A DNA stretch of 64,000 nucleotides from Streptomyces sp. NBC_00663 (GCF_036226885.1 NZ_CP109027.1:1302001-1366000); one strand, 5' to 3'; shown: positions 1 through 8,370, numbered from the stretch's first letter. The notes: generated from the letters alone by a model not told the origin. Numbers and translations are program-made.

Positions 1-70
1 GGGGACGCTCCAGGGAATGAGAACAGGCACCGGCTCTTCAAGATCATGAAGGGAGCGGCCGGAACGCGGG

Positions 71-87
71 TGTCTCAATACGAGACA
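71..87. promoter_or_regulatory. Candidate operator TGTCTC-N5-GAGACA upstream of the Fis-type regulator
   Basis: A perfect 6-bp inverted repeat, TGTCTC and GAGACA with a 5-bp spacer, lies about 85 bp before the regulator start at 170. AcoR/MimR-type regulators are known to bind dyads of this general form, so autoregulation is inferred. Its right half is also the first of three tandem copies of a GAGACA-like half-site. Confidence 0.45.
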
Positions 88-126
88 GACGGGATACGGG
101 ACAGACGGGCTACGAGACAGACGGGT
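79..126. repeat. Three tandem 16-bp repeats, TACGrGACAGACGGGn
   Basis: Units at 79-94, 95-110 and 111-126 differ at only one internal base (A/G) and at the last base. Each carries a GAGACA or GGGACA half-site, so the array could be a cluster of regulator half-sites. Bases 1-70 show no gene or other recognisable signal. Confidence 0.7.
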
Positions 127-169
127 GGTTGTTTCACGTTCAACCGTTCCCCGTAGGGTGGGTGTCGCC

Positions 170-2014
170 ATGACCACCGCAGAGCGCCCCACCGCCCTCA
201 CGTCGCTGCGCCACGCCCGCGAGCTGTTCCTGCGCGGCCGGCAATCGCCGGACGGGGTGCCGGACGACGTGCTCGCCGCATGGAAGCGTGCCCGGTTCTT
301 CGGCGTACGACACGACGTACGTCCCACCGTCGCGGACACGTCCGAGACCGCGCCCTCGCCCACACCCGCCGAGTCCCCCCTGCTCGCCGCGGCCCGCCCG
401 GTGCTCGACCGGATCAGCGAGTCGCTGGTCACCGCGGAGGCGTGCCTCGTGCTCACCGACGCCCGGCTGCGGGTGCTGTGGGCGAGCGGGTGCGCGCCGG
501 TCCACCTCTGCCGGGACCTCTCCGAGGAGCGGGTCGGCCACAACAGCGCGGCCCTCGCCCTGCACACGCACCGACGAGCCGAGGTGCACGGGCCCGAGCA
601 CTACCTCGACCGATGGCAGGACGTCTCGGCGGTCAGCGTGCCGGTGCGGGCGCCGGAGACGGGACAGCCGCTCGGCACGGTGACGGTGGCCTCGGGGCTG
701 TGCGGCGGACGGGTGACCGGGGCCGAGTGCGGGCCGCATCCCGGCGCCCCGCTCGCCGAGGCGGTGGCGACCGCTGTCGAGACCGAGCTGCTCGCCCGCT
801 CCCGGGCCGCCGAACGGGTGCTGCTGGACGCGTACTTGCGTACGGCGGGTGAGCGGGGGCGCCCGGTCGTCGCCCTCGACGGCCGCAACCGGCTCGTGAG
901 CGAGGCAGCCGGGCGCCTGCTGTCGCCGGAGGGGCTGGAAGAACTGGAGCGGAGAGTGGTCGCACTGATGCGGGAGGCGGCGCGGGCGGAGCCTGGGACA
1001 GGCGGAGGCAGCGGATCCGTCACCGGCCAGCCGGCCCTCACCCTCCCGGACGACACAGACGGAACCGCACGCCTCACCCTCCCGGACGACACAGACGGAA
1101 CCGCACGCCTCACCCTCCCGGACGAGACAGACGGAACCGCACGCCTCACTCCCGTCACCCACCTGGGTTCCGTCGTCGGCGCGGTCGCGGTGCTGGAGCC
1201 GTCGGGGCGTCCGGTCGTGGCCGCGCCCGGAAAGCGTGACGTGGGCCTGGCCGGGAGTTCGGTGCCGTGGCGGCACGCGGTCGGCCGAGCGCTGGAGCTG
1301 GCCACGTCCGGCGAACCCCTGCTGCTGATCGGCGAGCGCGGGACCGGCAAGAGCGCCCTGGCCCGGGAACTCACTGAAATGCCGTTGCTCATGGACGCGG
1401 CGGAGACCGGACTCGGCACCCGTACCGACGTGTTGCGCACCGGGCGCCCACTCATCGTCCGGCACGTCGAACGGCTGGCGGCGCCCGACACGGCGGCCCT
1501 CAACTCACTCCTGGCCACACGCCCGGACGTCCCGCTCCTCGTCACCTACACCCCCGGAGCCCCACCGAGCCCCTGCCTCCAACGCCTCCTGGACACCCTC
1601 GCGGCCCGCTCGGTGACCCTGCCCGCGCTCCGCGAACGCCCCGAGGACATCCGGGAGTTGCTGACCGCGCTGGCCCCGGACCCCACACCGGGACGGCCTC
1701 CGCTGACCTGGGCCCTGGACGCGCTGCGCGCCCTGGAACGGCATCCCTGGCCCGGCAACGTCACCGAACTCGCCCACCTGGTAAGGACGTTGGCGGACCA
1801 TCGGCGGACGACCGGCCCGGTCCGCCGTACCGAACTCCCGGACCCCGTGCGTGAGGGCCCCGCGCCCCGGCCGCTCACCCCCATGCAGCTCGCCGAACGG
1901 TCCGCCATCCTGGACGCCCTCCGCCTCCACGGCGGCAACAAGGCCAGAGCGGCGGCGTCCCTGGGCATCGCCCGCGCAACGCTGTACCGGAAGCTGCGGG
2001 GATACCGGGGCTGA
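170..2014 (+). CDS. GAF / Fis-family transcriptional regulator (AcoR-like, no sigma-54 contact motif)
   Basis: A cytoplasmic DNA-binding regulator of 614 aa from the ATG at 170. An in-frame start at 125 would add 15 residues, but it falls inside the upstream repeats. An N-terminal GAF-like sensor covers about residues 60-210. A reduced AAA+ domain follows, with Walker A GERGTGKS near 388 and a conserved HPWPGNVTEL segment near 525. The C-terminus is a Fis-type helix-turn-helix (GGNKARAAASLGIARATLYRKL) near 587-608. The GAFTGA loop that contacts sigma-54 is absent, as expected in an actinomycete lacking sigma-54. Residues 290-325 hold three copies of LTLPDDTDGTAR. It reads toward the prenyl synthase/DUF2236 genes and may control them; that link is inference. 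Confidence 0.85.
   Translation: MTTAERPTALTSLRHARELFLRGRQSPDGVPDDVLAAWKRARFFGVRHDVRPTVADTSETAPSPTPAESPLLAAARPVLDRISESLVTAEACLVLTDARLRVLWASGCAPVHLCRDLSEERVGHNSAALALHTHRRAEVHGPEHYLDRWQDVSAVSVPVRAPETGQPLGTVTVASGLCGGRVTGAECGPHPGAPLAEAVATAVETELLARSRAAERVLLDAYLRTAGERGRPVVALDGRNRLVSEAAGRLLSPEGLEELERRVVALMREAARAEPGTGGGSGSVTGQPALTLPDDTDGTARLTLPDDTDGTARLTLPDETDGTARLTPVTHLGSVVGAVAVLEPSGRPVVAAPGKRDVGLAGSSVPWRHAVGRALELATSGEPLLLIGERGTGKSALARELTEMPLLMDAAETGLGTRTDVLRTGRPLIVRHVERLAAPDTAALNSLLATRPDVPLLVTYTPGAPPSPCLQRLLDTLAARSVTLPALRERPEDIRELLTALAPDPTPGRPPLTWALDALRALERHPWPGNVTELAHLVRTLADHRRTTGPVRRTELPDPVREGPAPRPLTPMQLAERSAILDALRLHGGNKARAAASLGIARATLYRKLRGYRG
1037..1144. repeat. Three in-frame 36-bp tandem repeats inside the Fis-type regulator
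   Basis: Units 1037-1072, 1073-1108 and 1109-1144 are identical except for one base in the third (GAC to GAG). Each encodes LTLP-D-D/E-TDGTAR in the linker between the sensor and ATPase domains. The third unit contains ACGAGACAGACGG (1122-1134), the same 13 bp found in the promoter repeats at 79-126. Confidence 0.9.
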
Positions 2015-2071
2015 CCGGACGCCGCCCCGCCGCACGCGCCATCCGCGCGGCAGATTCAGCAGGTGGGGCGC

Positions 2072-2111
2072 GGCTTCGGCAGGTAGGCCGGGGCTTCGGC
2101 GGGTGGGCCGG
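2072..2111. repeat. Two tandem 20-bp repeats in the gap before the small helical protein
   Basis: Units 2072-2091 and 2092-2111 (GGCTTCGGCrGGTrGGCCGG) differ at two positions. They lie in the 190-bp gap after the regulator. I see no clear promoter there. Confidence 0.7.
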
Positions 2112-2205
2112 GGCGGTGATCCGTACGGTCGAGCGAGATGATCACCCGATCGTGAGTTCTCCGGAACCGGCACCGGCGGTGCGGCGATGCTCGAAGGGAC
2201 GGCGC

Positions 2206-2523
2206 ATGACCGGCGCCGCCGAACGTGCTGCGGGTGGGGACGAGATGACACGAGAAGCGGGACGCCGCGAAGGCCTGGACGAGCAGGCGTTACTGCTGGT
2301 GGCCGGGTTGGCCGACCTCGCGGTGAGCACCCTGGGATCGGCCGTGGGCACGGTGCGGGGTCTGTTGCGCCGCTCGGACGCCGCGGAACTCGCGGCGCAG
2401 GCCGAGCAGGATCTCGTCGCACGGGGCCGCCTCGCCCTGGACCGGTGTGCGGCCGTACCACCCGCACACCTGGAGGTCCTCGCCCGGCACGCCCAGGCGC
2501 GCAGGAGCGCCGTCGATGACTGA
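2206..2523 (+). CDS. Small helical protein coupled to isoprenyl diphosphate synthase
   Basis: A hypothetical protein of 105 aa from the ATG at 2206, preceded by GAAGGGAC; starts at 2116 and 2245 are also possible. It is alanine- and leucine-rich and looks all-helical. A hydrophobic stretch (ALLLVAGLADLAVSTLGSAV) is followed by a charged helix with RRSDAAELAAQAEQDL. I recognise no catalytic motif. Its stop codon overlaps the next start (ATG at 2516), so it is translationally coupled to the prenyl synthase. A role as a partner or scaffold for that enzyme is inferred from position only. Confidence 0.7.
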   Translation: MTGAAERAAGGDEMTREAGRREGLDEQALLLVAGLADLAVSTLGSAVGTVRGLLRRSDAAELAAQAEQDLVARGRLALDRCAAVPPAHLEVLARHAQARRSAVDD

Positions 2524-3568
2524 CCGGTGGGAACCGGCCGCGTTCAAGGTCCGCGTGGACGAGGTGCTCGGCCGGTTCGTCGCCGAGGAGGCCGACCGGT
2601 TCGCCGCGATCGATCCCCTGCTCTCCCCCGTGGCGGAACAGCTGGAGCGGTCGGTCGCGGAGGGTAAACGGCTGCGCGCGGCCTTCTGTTACTGGGGCTG
2701 GCGCGCGGTCGGGCAGCCGGACAGCGACGCTCTGGTGCGGGCGGCGGCGTCGATGGAGCTGGTGCACGCCGCCGCGGTCGTGCACGACGACCTCATCGAC
2801 GACAGCCCGCTGCGGCACGGCCGCCCCACGGCACATGTCGCCCTGTGCGAGGCCGTAGGGCACCGTGCGGGCGGCACGGCGGCGGCGAGGTCGTTGGCGA
2901 TGCTGGTCGGCGATCTGCTGATGGCGCTGGCCGGAGAGCTGTTCGCCACCAGCGGTCTGCCGACCGCGTACCTGGCCCGGGCCCGCCCACTGTGGTCGGT
3001 GATGGCCCGCGAACTGATCGCGGGCGAGTGTCTGGAGATCCTCCGGACCGGAGCCGGCCCGGACACCGCCGCGTCGTTGAAGGTGATCCGCTACAAGACC
3101 GCCAAGTACACCGTCGAACAGCCCCTGTTGATCGGCGGCGCCCTGGCCGGGGCCGGCCCGCGGCTGCGCGAGGGCTACTCGTCGTACGGGCTGCCGCTGG
3201 GCGAGGCGTTCCAGCTCCGGGACGATCTGCTCGGTCTGTTCGGGGACCCGTCGCACACCGGCAAGGCCAACGCCGACGACGTGGCGGGCCATCGGCCCAC
3301 AGCCCTGCTGGCGGAGACCTGGCGGCTGGCCGGGGACGCCGACCGGCAGCGGCTGAGCGCCCTGCTGGGCCGGCCCGCCCTCGACGAGGACGCCCTGGAC
3401 ACCGTGCGCGGGGTGATGCGCGCCCTGAGGACGCCCGAGCGTATCGAGGACATGATCGGCGCCCGGGTCGAGGAGGCGCTCGGCGCGCTGGACGAGCTGA
3501 CTCTGCCCACGCCCGCGGCCAACGCCCTGACCGCGCTGGCGCGTTCGGCGACGGACCGCCCGAAGTGA
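2516..3568 (+). CDS. Polyprenyl synthetase family protein (trans-isoprenyl diphosphate synthase)
   Basis: A cytoplasmic enzyme condensing isopentenyl diphosphate with an allylic diphosphate to give a linear all-trans prenyl diphosphate; 350 aa. The first aspartate-rich motif is DDLID (residues 91-95), followed by the RHGRPT segment. The second is RDDLLGLFGD (about 235-244) with a downstream TGK, as in actinomycete geranylgeranyl-type synthases. KVIRYKTAKYTVEQPLL carries the usual lysine. ATG 2516 is chosen because the conserved region begins there and it overlaps the upstream stop by 8 bp; a longer reading from 2447 lies within the upstream gene. Chain length cannot be fixed from sequence. 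It is followed 76 bp later by a DUF2236 oxygenase. Confidence 0.9.
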   Translation: MTDRWEPAAFKVRVDEVLGRFVAEEADRFAAIDPLLSPVAEQLERSVAEGKRLRAAFCYWGWRAVGQPDSDALVRAAASMELVHAAAVVHDDLIDDSPLRHGRPTAHVALCEAVGHRAGGTAAARSLAMLVGDLLMALAGELFATSGLPTAYLARARPLWSVMARELIAGECLEILRTGAGPDTAASLKVIRYKTAKYTVEQPLLIGGALAGAGPRLREGYSSYGLPLGEAFQLRDDLLGLFGDPSHTGKANADDVAGHRPTALLAETWRLAGDADRQRLSALLGRPALDEDALDTVRGVMRALRTPERIEDMIGARVEEALGALDELTLPTPAANALTALARSATDRPK

Positions 3569-3644
3569 ACCGTCCCCGCCCGTCCTGAACCGTCCCCGAA
3601 CGAACCCTCCGCGGACGACCCCGTAAGAGACGAGGAGCCCCGCC

Positions 3645-4808
3645 ATGGCATCCCCCACCGAGGCATCACTGGACCTCCTGCGGCAGGCCGGTGACGAACT
3701 CGCCGACGCCACCGTCGCCACGCTCTTCGAGCGCGGCCAGGTGGGCACGTTCAACTCCCTGATGCGCTACGTCTCCACGGCCGGCGCGCCCCTCCCGGAC
3801 GGGCTGCCCGAGGTGGCACGGGAGTACCTGGAGGCCACCCGGGTCCCGCCGGCCTGGGTGGACTGGGCGGAAATGGAGAAGGCCCGGCTGTTCTTCATCG
3901 ACAACAACGTGCACATCTCCACCGCGCTCTCCTTCGCCTCCATGCCCGCCTGTTACGTCGTCCCGCACGTGGCCAAGCTGCTGTCGGCCACCCATGGACT
4001 GAAGTACCCGGCCAAACGGATGGCGGAGACCGGCCAGTTCACCGTCCATCTGATGCAGCCCGACGCCTTCGAGGCGGGCAGCCGCTTCATCCCGGCCGCC
4101 CAGAAGGTACGTCTCCTGCACGCCTCCATCCGCCATCACCTCACGCGCGAGAACCGCTGGGACACCGCCGCACTGGGGGTGCCGATCTGTCAGGAGGACA
4201 TGATCGGCGGGCAGATGTTCTTCTCGCTGCTCGTACTGGACAGTCTGCACCGCCTCGGCATCCACATGTCGCGGGAGGGCGCGGAGGCCTATTACTACGC
4301 GTGGCGGGTCGTGGGAGCCATGCTGGGCGTCGATCAGGACGCGGTCCCCAAGACCCTCGACGAGGCCCGCCGGTTCCTCGACCTGTACATGGTCCGGCAC
4401 ATGGGGCCGTCCGCCGAGGGCGCCCATCTGACCCGGCAACTCATCGACCTGTACGAGGAGATCGTGCCCGGCACCTTCTTCGACCCGATCGTCTCCGCCC
4501 TGATCCGCCACCTCGTCGGCGACACCTGCGCCGACTGGCTCGACGTGCCGCACACCCCGTGGGACACCGTCGTCAAGGCCGTACCCCACCTGCTCGGCGT
4601 ACTGGAGACCATCGAGGACCGCTCCCCGCTCGGGGCCTGGGCCCTGGACCGCCTGGGCCACCTCACCACCGTCCTCGAACTGTCGTCCCTCACCCGCGGA
4701 CGCGTCATGCACTACGCCATCCCCGAACACCTGAAGAAGGACTACGGCGTCTCCGACCCGGTCCGCCGGACCCGCCGATGGACTCCACCGGCGGCCACGG
4801 TCTCGTGA
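3645..4808 (+). CDS. DUF2236 / MpaB-Lcp-family heme oxygenase
   Basis: 387 aa, a predicted DUF2236 protein, the family that includes the rubber oxygenase Lcp and fungal MpaB. Both of these oxidatively cleave isoprenoid double bonds using a b-type heme. The diagnostic segment KVRLLHASIRHHL lies near residues 154-166, followed by PICQEDMIGG near 180-189, and the rest is helical. No signal peptide is visible, unlike secreted Lcp, so an intracellular substrate is likely. The start is preceded by GACGAGGAG. Its place after an isoprenyl diphosphate synthase suggests the two act on the same prenyl chain, as maker and cleaver. The reaction and substrate are inferred. Confidence 0.8.
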   Translation: MASPTEASLDLLRQAGDELADATVATLFERGQVGTFNSLMRYVSTAGAPLPDGLPEVAREYLEATRVPPAWVDWAEMEKARLFFIDNNVHISTALSFASMPACYVVPHVAKLLSATHGLKYPAKRMAETGQFTVHLMQPDAFEAGSRFIPAAQKVRLLHASIRHHLTRENRWDTAALGVPICQEDMIGGQMFFSLLVLDSLHRLGIHMSREGAEAYYYAWRVVGAMLGVDQDAVPKTLDEARRFLDLYMVRHMGPSAEGAHLTRQLIDLYEEIVPGTFFDPIVSALIRHLVGDTCADWLDVPHTPWDTVVKAVPHLLGVLETIEDRSPLGAWALDRLGHLTTVLELSSLTRGRVMHYAIPEHLKKDYGVSDPVRRTRRWTPPAATVS

Positions 4809-4901
4809 CTCCTCGGGCACGGCGTCATCTGTGACACCGCTGTGACCGGAGGTGTGGGTTCCGCCACAGCCCTTGGGCCGGGCCCCTGGTGAGGTGGGCG
4901 G

Positions 4902-5909
4902 ATGCCGATCCCCCAGCGCACCGCTCCCGCCGTCCTCGCGGCGACCTTGCTGCTCGCCGCCTGCGGCACCGAGGGCGCCTCACCGGGGGGCGGCGACGGC
5001 CCGGTCCGGGCCGAGGCGCTGTGCCCGTCGGACGAGGCGCGGTACGGCAGCCAGCAGACCCCAGCGCCCTCCGCCCGCCCCTCCGGCAGGCCGACCGAGC
5101 TGCCGCTGCCCTCCGTCGGCGCCACGGCCGAGGACGGTGTCAGGATCACCGCGCTGTACGCCTGGGGCCCGGAGAGCGGCTGCGCGGGCGTCGACTACAG
5201 CGCGGACTTCGAGCTGACCAACCAGCAGAAGGAGACCGCCACTTACACCCTCACCCTCGGGTTCCTCGCGGCGTCCGGCGGCGCGGTCGACAACGGGGAG
5301 CGGACCGTCGAGGCGGTCGGGCCGGGCCGGACCGTCAAGGGCACCGTCGTCATGGGGCAGTCGGTAGGGAACGCACCCCAGGTGACGGGCGTGCAGGTGA
5401 CGAAGGTGCGCAGCGTCCCCGCGGCCGAGGCATCGTCCACCGGGGGCACCTGCCCGAAGTCGGGCACGCACCTCTACGCGGACCAGGGCGACGCGGCGAT
5501 GGGGCTGCGCGTCGTCGGCCTGCACGTGGTCAACTGCGGCACCCGGCCCTACACGCTCGACGGCTACCCGAAGCTAGAGATCCAGGACGAGGACCACGAC
5601 ACCGTGAGCGGCGTACGGATCCTCCAGGGGACCGATCAGATCGGCACCGGTATCGAGGAGGACGAGAGCCCGCAGCAGGTCGTCCTGCGGCCGGGCGAGG
5701 CCGCGGTGGCCAGGCTGGCCTGGCGCAACACCACCCAGGCGGGGGAACCGGTGAACGCGCCGTATCTCCGCGTATGGGCCAGGCCCGGAGCCGACCCCGT
5801 GATGGTCGTACCGGAACTCGACCTCGGCACAACCGGAAAGCTCGGCGCAGGCCCCTGGCGGAAGGACGAAACGTACCGCCCCCCGACCCCCTCCACCGCC
5901 CGCCCGTAA
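4902..5909 (+). CDS. DUF4232-domain lipoprotein
   Basis: 335 aa, exported and lipid-anchored. The N-terminus has a hydrophobic stretch ending in LAAC, a lipobox with Cys at about residue 21, then a Gly/Ser-rich linker. Residues 65-170 form one beta-rich region (RITALYAWGPESGCAGVDY). Residues 185-315 match the actinomycete DUF4232 pattern (LRVVGLHVVNCGTRPYTLDG...). Function unknown; such proteins are common cell-surface lipoproteins in Streptomyces. It is monocistronic. Confidence 0.85.
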   Translation: MPIPQRTAPAVLAATLLLAACGTEGASPGGGDGPVRAEALCPSDEARYGSQQTPAPSARPSGRPTELPLPSVGATAEDGVRITALYAWGPESGCAGVDYSADFELTNQQKETATYTLTLGFLAASGGAVDNGERTVEAVGPGRTVKGTVVMGQSVGNAPQVTGVQVTKVRSVPAAEASSTGGTCPKSGTHLYADQGDAAMGLRVVGLHVVNCGTRPYTLDGYPKLEIQDEDHDTVSGVRILQGTDQIGTGIEEDESPQQVVLRPGEAAVARLAWRNTTQAGEPVNAPYLRVWARPGADPVMVVPELDLGTTGKLGAGPWRKDETYRPPTPSTARP

Positions 5910-5910
5910 C

Positions 5911-6009
5911 GTCGAAGCCCACTCGACCGGCAGACTCCCCGGCGCACCATGCCCGTCGAAGCCCGCTCGATGGCAGACTCCCGGCACACCATGACCGTCG
6001 AACCTCGCC
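5911..6009. repeat. Imperfect 42-44 bp direct repeats at a convergent gene junction
   Basis: Units beginning GTCGAA start at 5911 (44 bp), 5955 (42 bp) and 5997 (partial). They share GTCGAAGCCCrCTCGA, GGCAGACTCCC and GGCrCACCATG. The tract fills the whole 100-bp space between the convergent lipoprotein and methyltransferase genes. No hairpin terminator stands out. Confidence 0.75.
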
Positions 6010-6858
6010 CTATCGACGGACCGCCGAGATCAGTCCACCCGGCCGCTCCTCCCGCCGCGGCGGGCTACTCATCGGACGGCCATAAGCGGCGGCGCGCTCG
6101 CGCAGGGTGTGGCTGTCGGCCTCCCACCCGTGCCCGGCCAGCCAGGCCACCGGGTCGTCCGGCATCTCCGAGACCCACAGAGACGCCGCCGATCCCGGCG
6201 CGGCGTCCGCGCCGAAGCGTTCGATCACCCCCCGCGAGCCCAGGGTCAGCCCCATCCAACTGCCCACCGCCGACCGCGCGCCGACCCGGGCCAGCAGCAA
6301 GTCCACCGCGTCCTGGGGCAGATAGATAAGCAGCCCCTCGGCGATCCACACGGTCGGCGCCGCCGGGTCGTGCCCCGCGGCGGCCAGCGCACCCGGCCAG
6401 TCCTCCCGCAGATCCACCGCGACCGGGATCCGCTCACAACGCGCGACGGCCCGCTCCTGGCGCAGCACCGACGCCTTGAAATCCAGCGGGGCGGCGGTGT
6501 CGACCTCGAACAGCCGAGTGCCCGCAGGCCATTCCATCCGGAAGGCCCGACTGTCCATACCGGCGCCGAGCAGCACGACCTGCCGAACCCCGGACGCGGC
6601 CGCCTGCCACAACAAGTCGTCGAGGAACCTCGTCCTGATGACGATGGAGAACGACACCGCCAGCCGACGGCGTCGCGCGGCCTCGTCACCGGGTGACGGA
6701 GAGGAGGGCCAGAGGCCCGCCGCGGCGGCGAAGGCCCGTGCCAGCGGGTCGCGGAACAACGCGTCCTCCCGCTCGGACTCCAACGCCCGCACCCTGGCCA
6801 CCCCCACCGCAGTGGCCCACACCCCGGACGGCCGCACCCACTCCCGCGCATCAGTCAC
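6010..6858 (-). CDS. Class I SAM-dependent methyltransferase, TIGR00027/PPM-like
   Basis: 282 aa from a GTG start. It resembles the actinobacterial TIGR00027 family, related to leucine carboxyl methyltransferases. The N-terminal WATAVGVARVRALES and a LFRDPLARAF segment are typical. The SAM site reads QVVLLGAGMDSRAFR (about residues 92-106), with an acidic loop LFEVDTAAPLDFK and WIAEGLLIYLPQ later. The methyl acceptor is unknown. Minus-strand TAGGCT lies 6 nt before the start, suggesting leaderless transcription. It is divergent from the MFS gene at 7035. Confidence 0.87.
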   Translation of the reverse strand: MTDAREWVRPSGVWATAVGVARVRALESEREDALFRDPLARAFAAAAGLWPSSPSPGDEAARRRRLAVSFSIVIRTRFLDDLLWQAAASGVRQVVLLGAGMDSRAFRMEWPAGTRLFEVDTAAPLDFKASVLRQERAVARCERIPVAVDLREDWPGALAAAGHDPAAPTVWIAEGLLIYLPQDAVDLLLARVGARSAVGSWMGLTLGSRGVIERFGADAAPGSAASLWVSEMPDDPVAWLAGHGWEADSHTLRERAAAYGRPMSSPPRREERPGGLISAVRR

Positions 6859-6864
6859 CGAGCC

Positions 6865-6870
6865 AGCCTA
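6865..6870 (-). promoter_or_regulatory. -10-like TAGGCT for the methyltransferase (leaderless)
   Basis: On the minus strand TAGGCT fits TANNNT and ends 6 nt before the GTG start at 6858. No good -35 was seen. Confidence 0.4.
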
Positions 6871-6999
6871 GATGGCCGATACAAGGAGCGGCCCGCCGGG
6901 AGTTTTCTCACCCACCCAGCACCACCGAGCCGCCGTACTGCACTCCCCCTCTCCCCCTCCCACACCCACACCCCCACCGCGCCGCTCACCCGAACACCC

Positions 7000-7028
7000 T
7001 TGCCCACAACCGAGCGCACCCCTACCCT
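7000..7028 (+). promoter_or_regulatory. Promoter TTGCCC-N17-TACCCT for a leaderless MFS gene
   Basis: The -35 TTGCCC (7000-7005) and -10 TACCCT (7023-7028) are 17 bp apart. The -10 ends 6 nt before the GTG at 7035, so the transcript probably begins at the start codon. Confidence 0.55.
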
Positions 7029-7034
7029 GACTTT

Positions 7035-8249
7035 GTGCCGCCAATAAACAAACCCCGTCAGCACACCGCCGTGCCCGACACCCGCACCGACCTCGCCCGT
7101 CTCCGCGTCGCCCTCACCGTCTTCTTCGCCCTCGACGGCTTCCTCTTCGCCGGCTGGGTCGTCCGGATTCCCGCGATCAAGGAACAGACGAACGCCTCCG
7201 CCACCACCCTCGGCCTCGCCCTCCTCGGCGTCTCCGCCGGCGCCGTCGTCACGATGACGCTCACCGGCCGCCTCTGCCGCCGCTACGGCAACCACCAGGT
7301 CACCGTCGCCTGCGCCGTCCTGCTCTGCCTCAGCGTCACGCTCCCCCCGCTCACCCACTCCGCGCTCACCCTGGGCGCCGTCCTGCTGATCTTCGGCAGC
7401 GCGTACGGCGGCATCAACGTCGCCTTCAACAGCGCCGCCGTCGATCTGGTGCGCACCCTGCGACGCCCGATCATGCCCAGCTTCCACGCCGCCTTCAGCC
7501 TCGGCGGCATGACCGGTGCCGGCCTCGGCGCGCTGCTGGCCGGTGCGCTGTCCGCCACGCAACACCTGGCCGGTCTCGCCCTGTTCGGACTGCTCGTCAC
7601 CCTGCCGACCGGCCGCGCCCTCCTGCGCATCCCACCGCCGATCCCGCCGACCCCGCCGAACACCGCGGCACGGACGACGGCCCGACCCGGTCGGCCGAGG
7701 GCCCGCACCCGCGCTCTCGTCATCACCTTCGGCCTGATCGCCCTGTGCACCGCCTACGGCGAGGGCGCACTGGCCGACTGGAGCGCACTGCACCTCGAAC
7801 AGGACCTGCACACCACGCCAGGCGTGGCCGCCGCCGGATACTCCTGCTTCGCGCTCGCCATGACGATCGGCCGTCTGACCGGCACGCGTCTGCTCGAACG
7901 GCTCGGCCAGACCCGCACCCTGGTGGCCGGCGGGACGACCGCCGCCCTCGGCATGCTCCTCGGCGCCCTCGCCCCGGCCCTGTGGGTCGCCCTGCTCGGC
8001 TTCGTGATCACCGGACTCGGGCTCGCCAACCTCTTCCCCGTCGCCATCGAACGCGCCGGCACCCTCGCCGGACCCGACGGTGTCGCCATCGCCTCCACTC
8101 TCGGTTACGGCGGCATGCTCCTCGGCCCGCCCGCGATCGGGTTCATGGCCGACTGGTTCTCCCTGCCCGCCGCCCTCACCAGCGTGGCCGCACTGGCCGC
8201 GACGGCGGCCGCCATCGTGCTCGTCACGCGAGGCGCGGCAGAGCGCTGA
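7035..8249 (+). CDS. MFS transporter (12-TM type)
   Basis: A 404-aa inner-membrane transporter from GTG 7035; the open frame extends upstream to 6693 but that part overlaps the divergent methyltransferase. About 12 hydrophobic segments are visible, beginning LRVALTVFFALDGFLFAGW. The loop after TM2 is GRLCRRYG, a variant of the MFS signature. A Pro/Arg-rich central loop lies near residues 205-225. Overall it resembles the YbjJ/fucose-permease-like branch. Substrate unknown. No ribosome-binding site is present, in keeping with the leaderless promoter. Confidence 0.82.
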   Translation: MPPINKPRQHTAVPDTRTDLARLRVALTVFFALDGFLFAGWVVRIPAIKEQTNASATTLGLALLGVSAGAVVTMTLTGRLCRRYGNHQVTVACAVLLCLSVTLPPLTHSALTLGAVLLIFGSAYGGINVAFNSAAVDLVRTLRRPIMPSFHAAFSLGGMTGAGLGALLAGALSATQHLAGLALFGLLVTLPTGRALLRIPPPIPPTPPNTAARTTARPGRPRARTRALVITFGLIALCTAYGEGALADWSALHLEQDLHTTPGVAAAGYSCFALAMTIGRLTGTRLLERLGQTRTLVAGGTTAALGMLLGALAPALWVALLGFVITGLGLANLFPVAIERAGTLAGPDGVAIASTLGYGGMLLGPPAIGFMADWFSLPAALTSVAALAATAAAIVLVTRGAAER

Positions 8250-8325
8250 CCTCGCCCTCCCGACCAGGGCCCGACCAGGGCCCGACCGCAGACCCGCCCA
8301 CAGGCCCGCGACGATCCGCATCCGC

Positions 8326-8370
8326 TTGCTTAAGTCAAGCAATGCAATTATGGTTGAGTAACTCAAGCAA
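8326..8370 (+). promoter_or_regulatory. Promoter with two palindromic operators upstream of the EmrB-type MFS gene
   Basis: Operator 1 is TTGCTTAAGTCAAGCAA (8326-8342), with arms TTGCTT and AAGCAA. Operator 2 is TTGAGTAACTCAA (8354-8366), extended by GCAA to 8370. A promoter fits between them: -35 TTGCTT 8326-8331, 17-bp spacer, -10 TATGGT 8349-8354. Operator 1 thus covers the -35 and operator 2 the transcription start. This looks like MarR- or TetR-type repression, but no such regulator gene is adjacent. The SD is GTGGAGG at 8381-8387. Confidence 0.6.

Noticed and set aside
1037..1144. Regular 36-bp repeats considered as a CRISPR fragment
   Set aside because: There are no spacers; the units are directly tandem and in frame within a coding gene.
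170..2014. Sigma-54 activator function for the Fis-type regulator
   Set aside because: The GAFTGA loop is absent and no -24/-12 promoter was seen; sigma-54 is not expected in Streptomyces.
1505..3754. A 749-codon minus-strand frame opposite the regulator and prenyl synthase
   Set aside because: Shadow frame produced by high GC; the plus-strand proteins have clear motifs.
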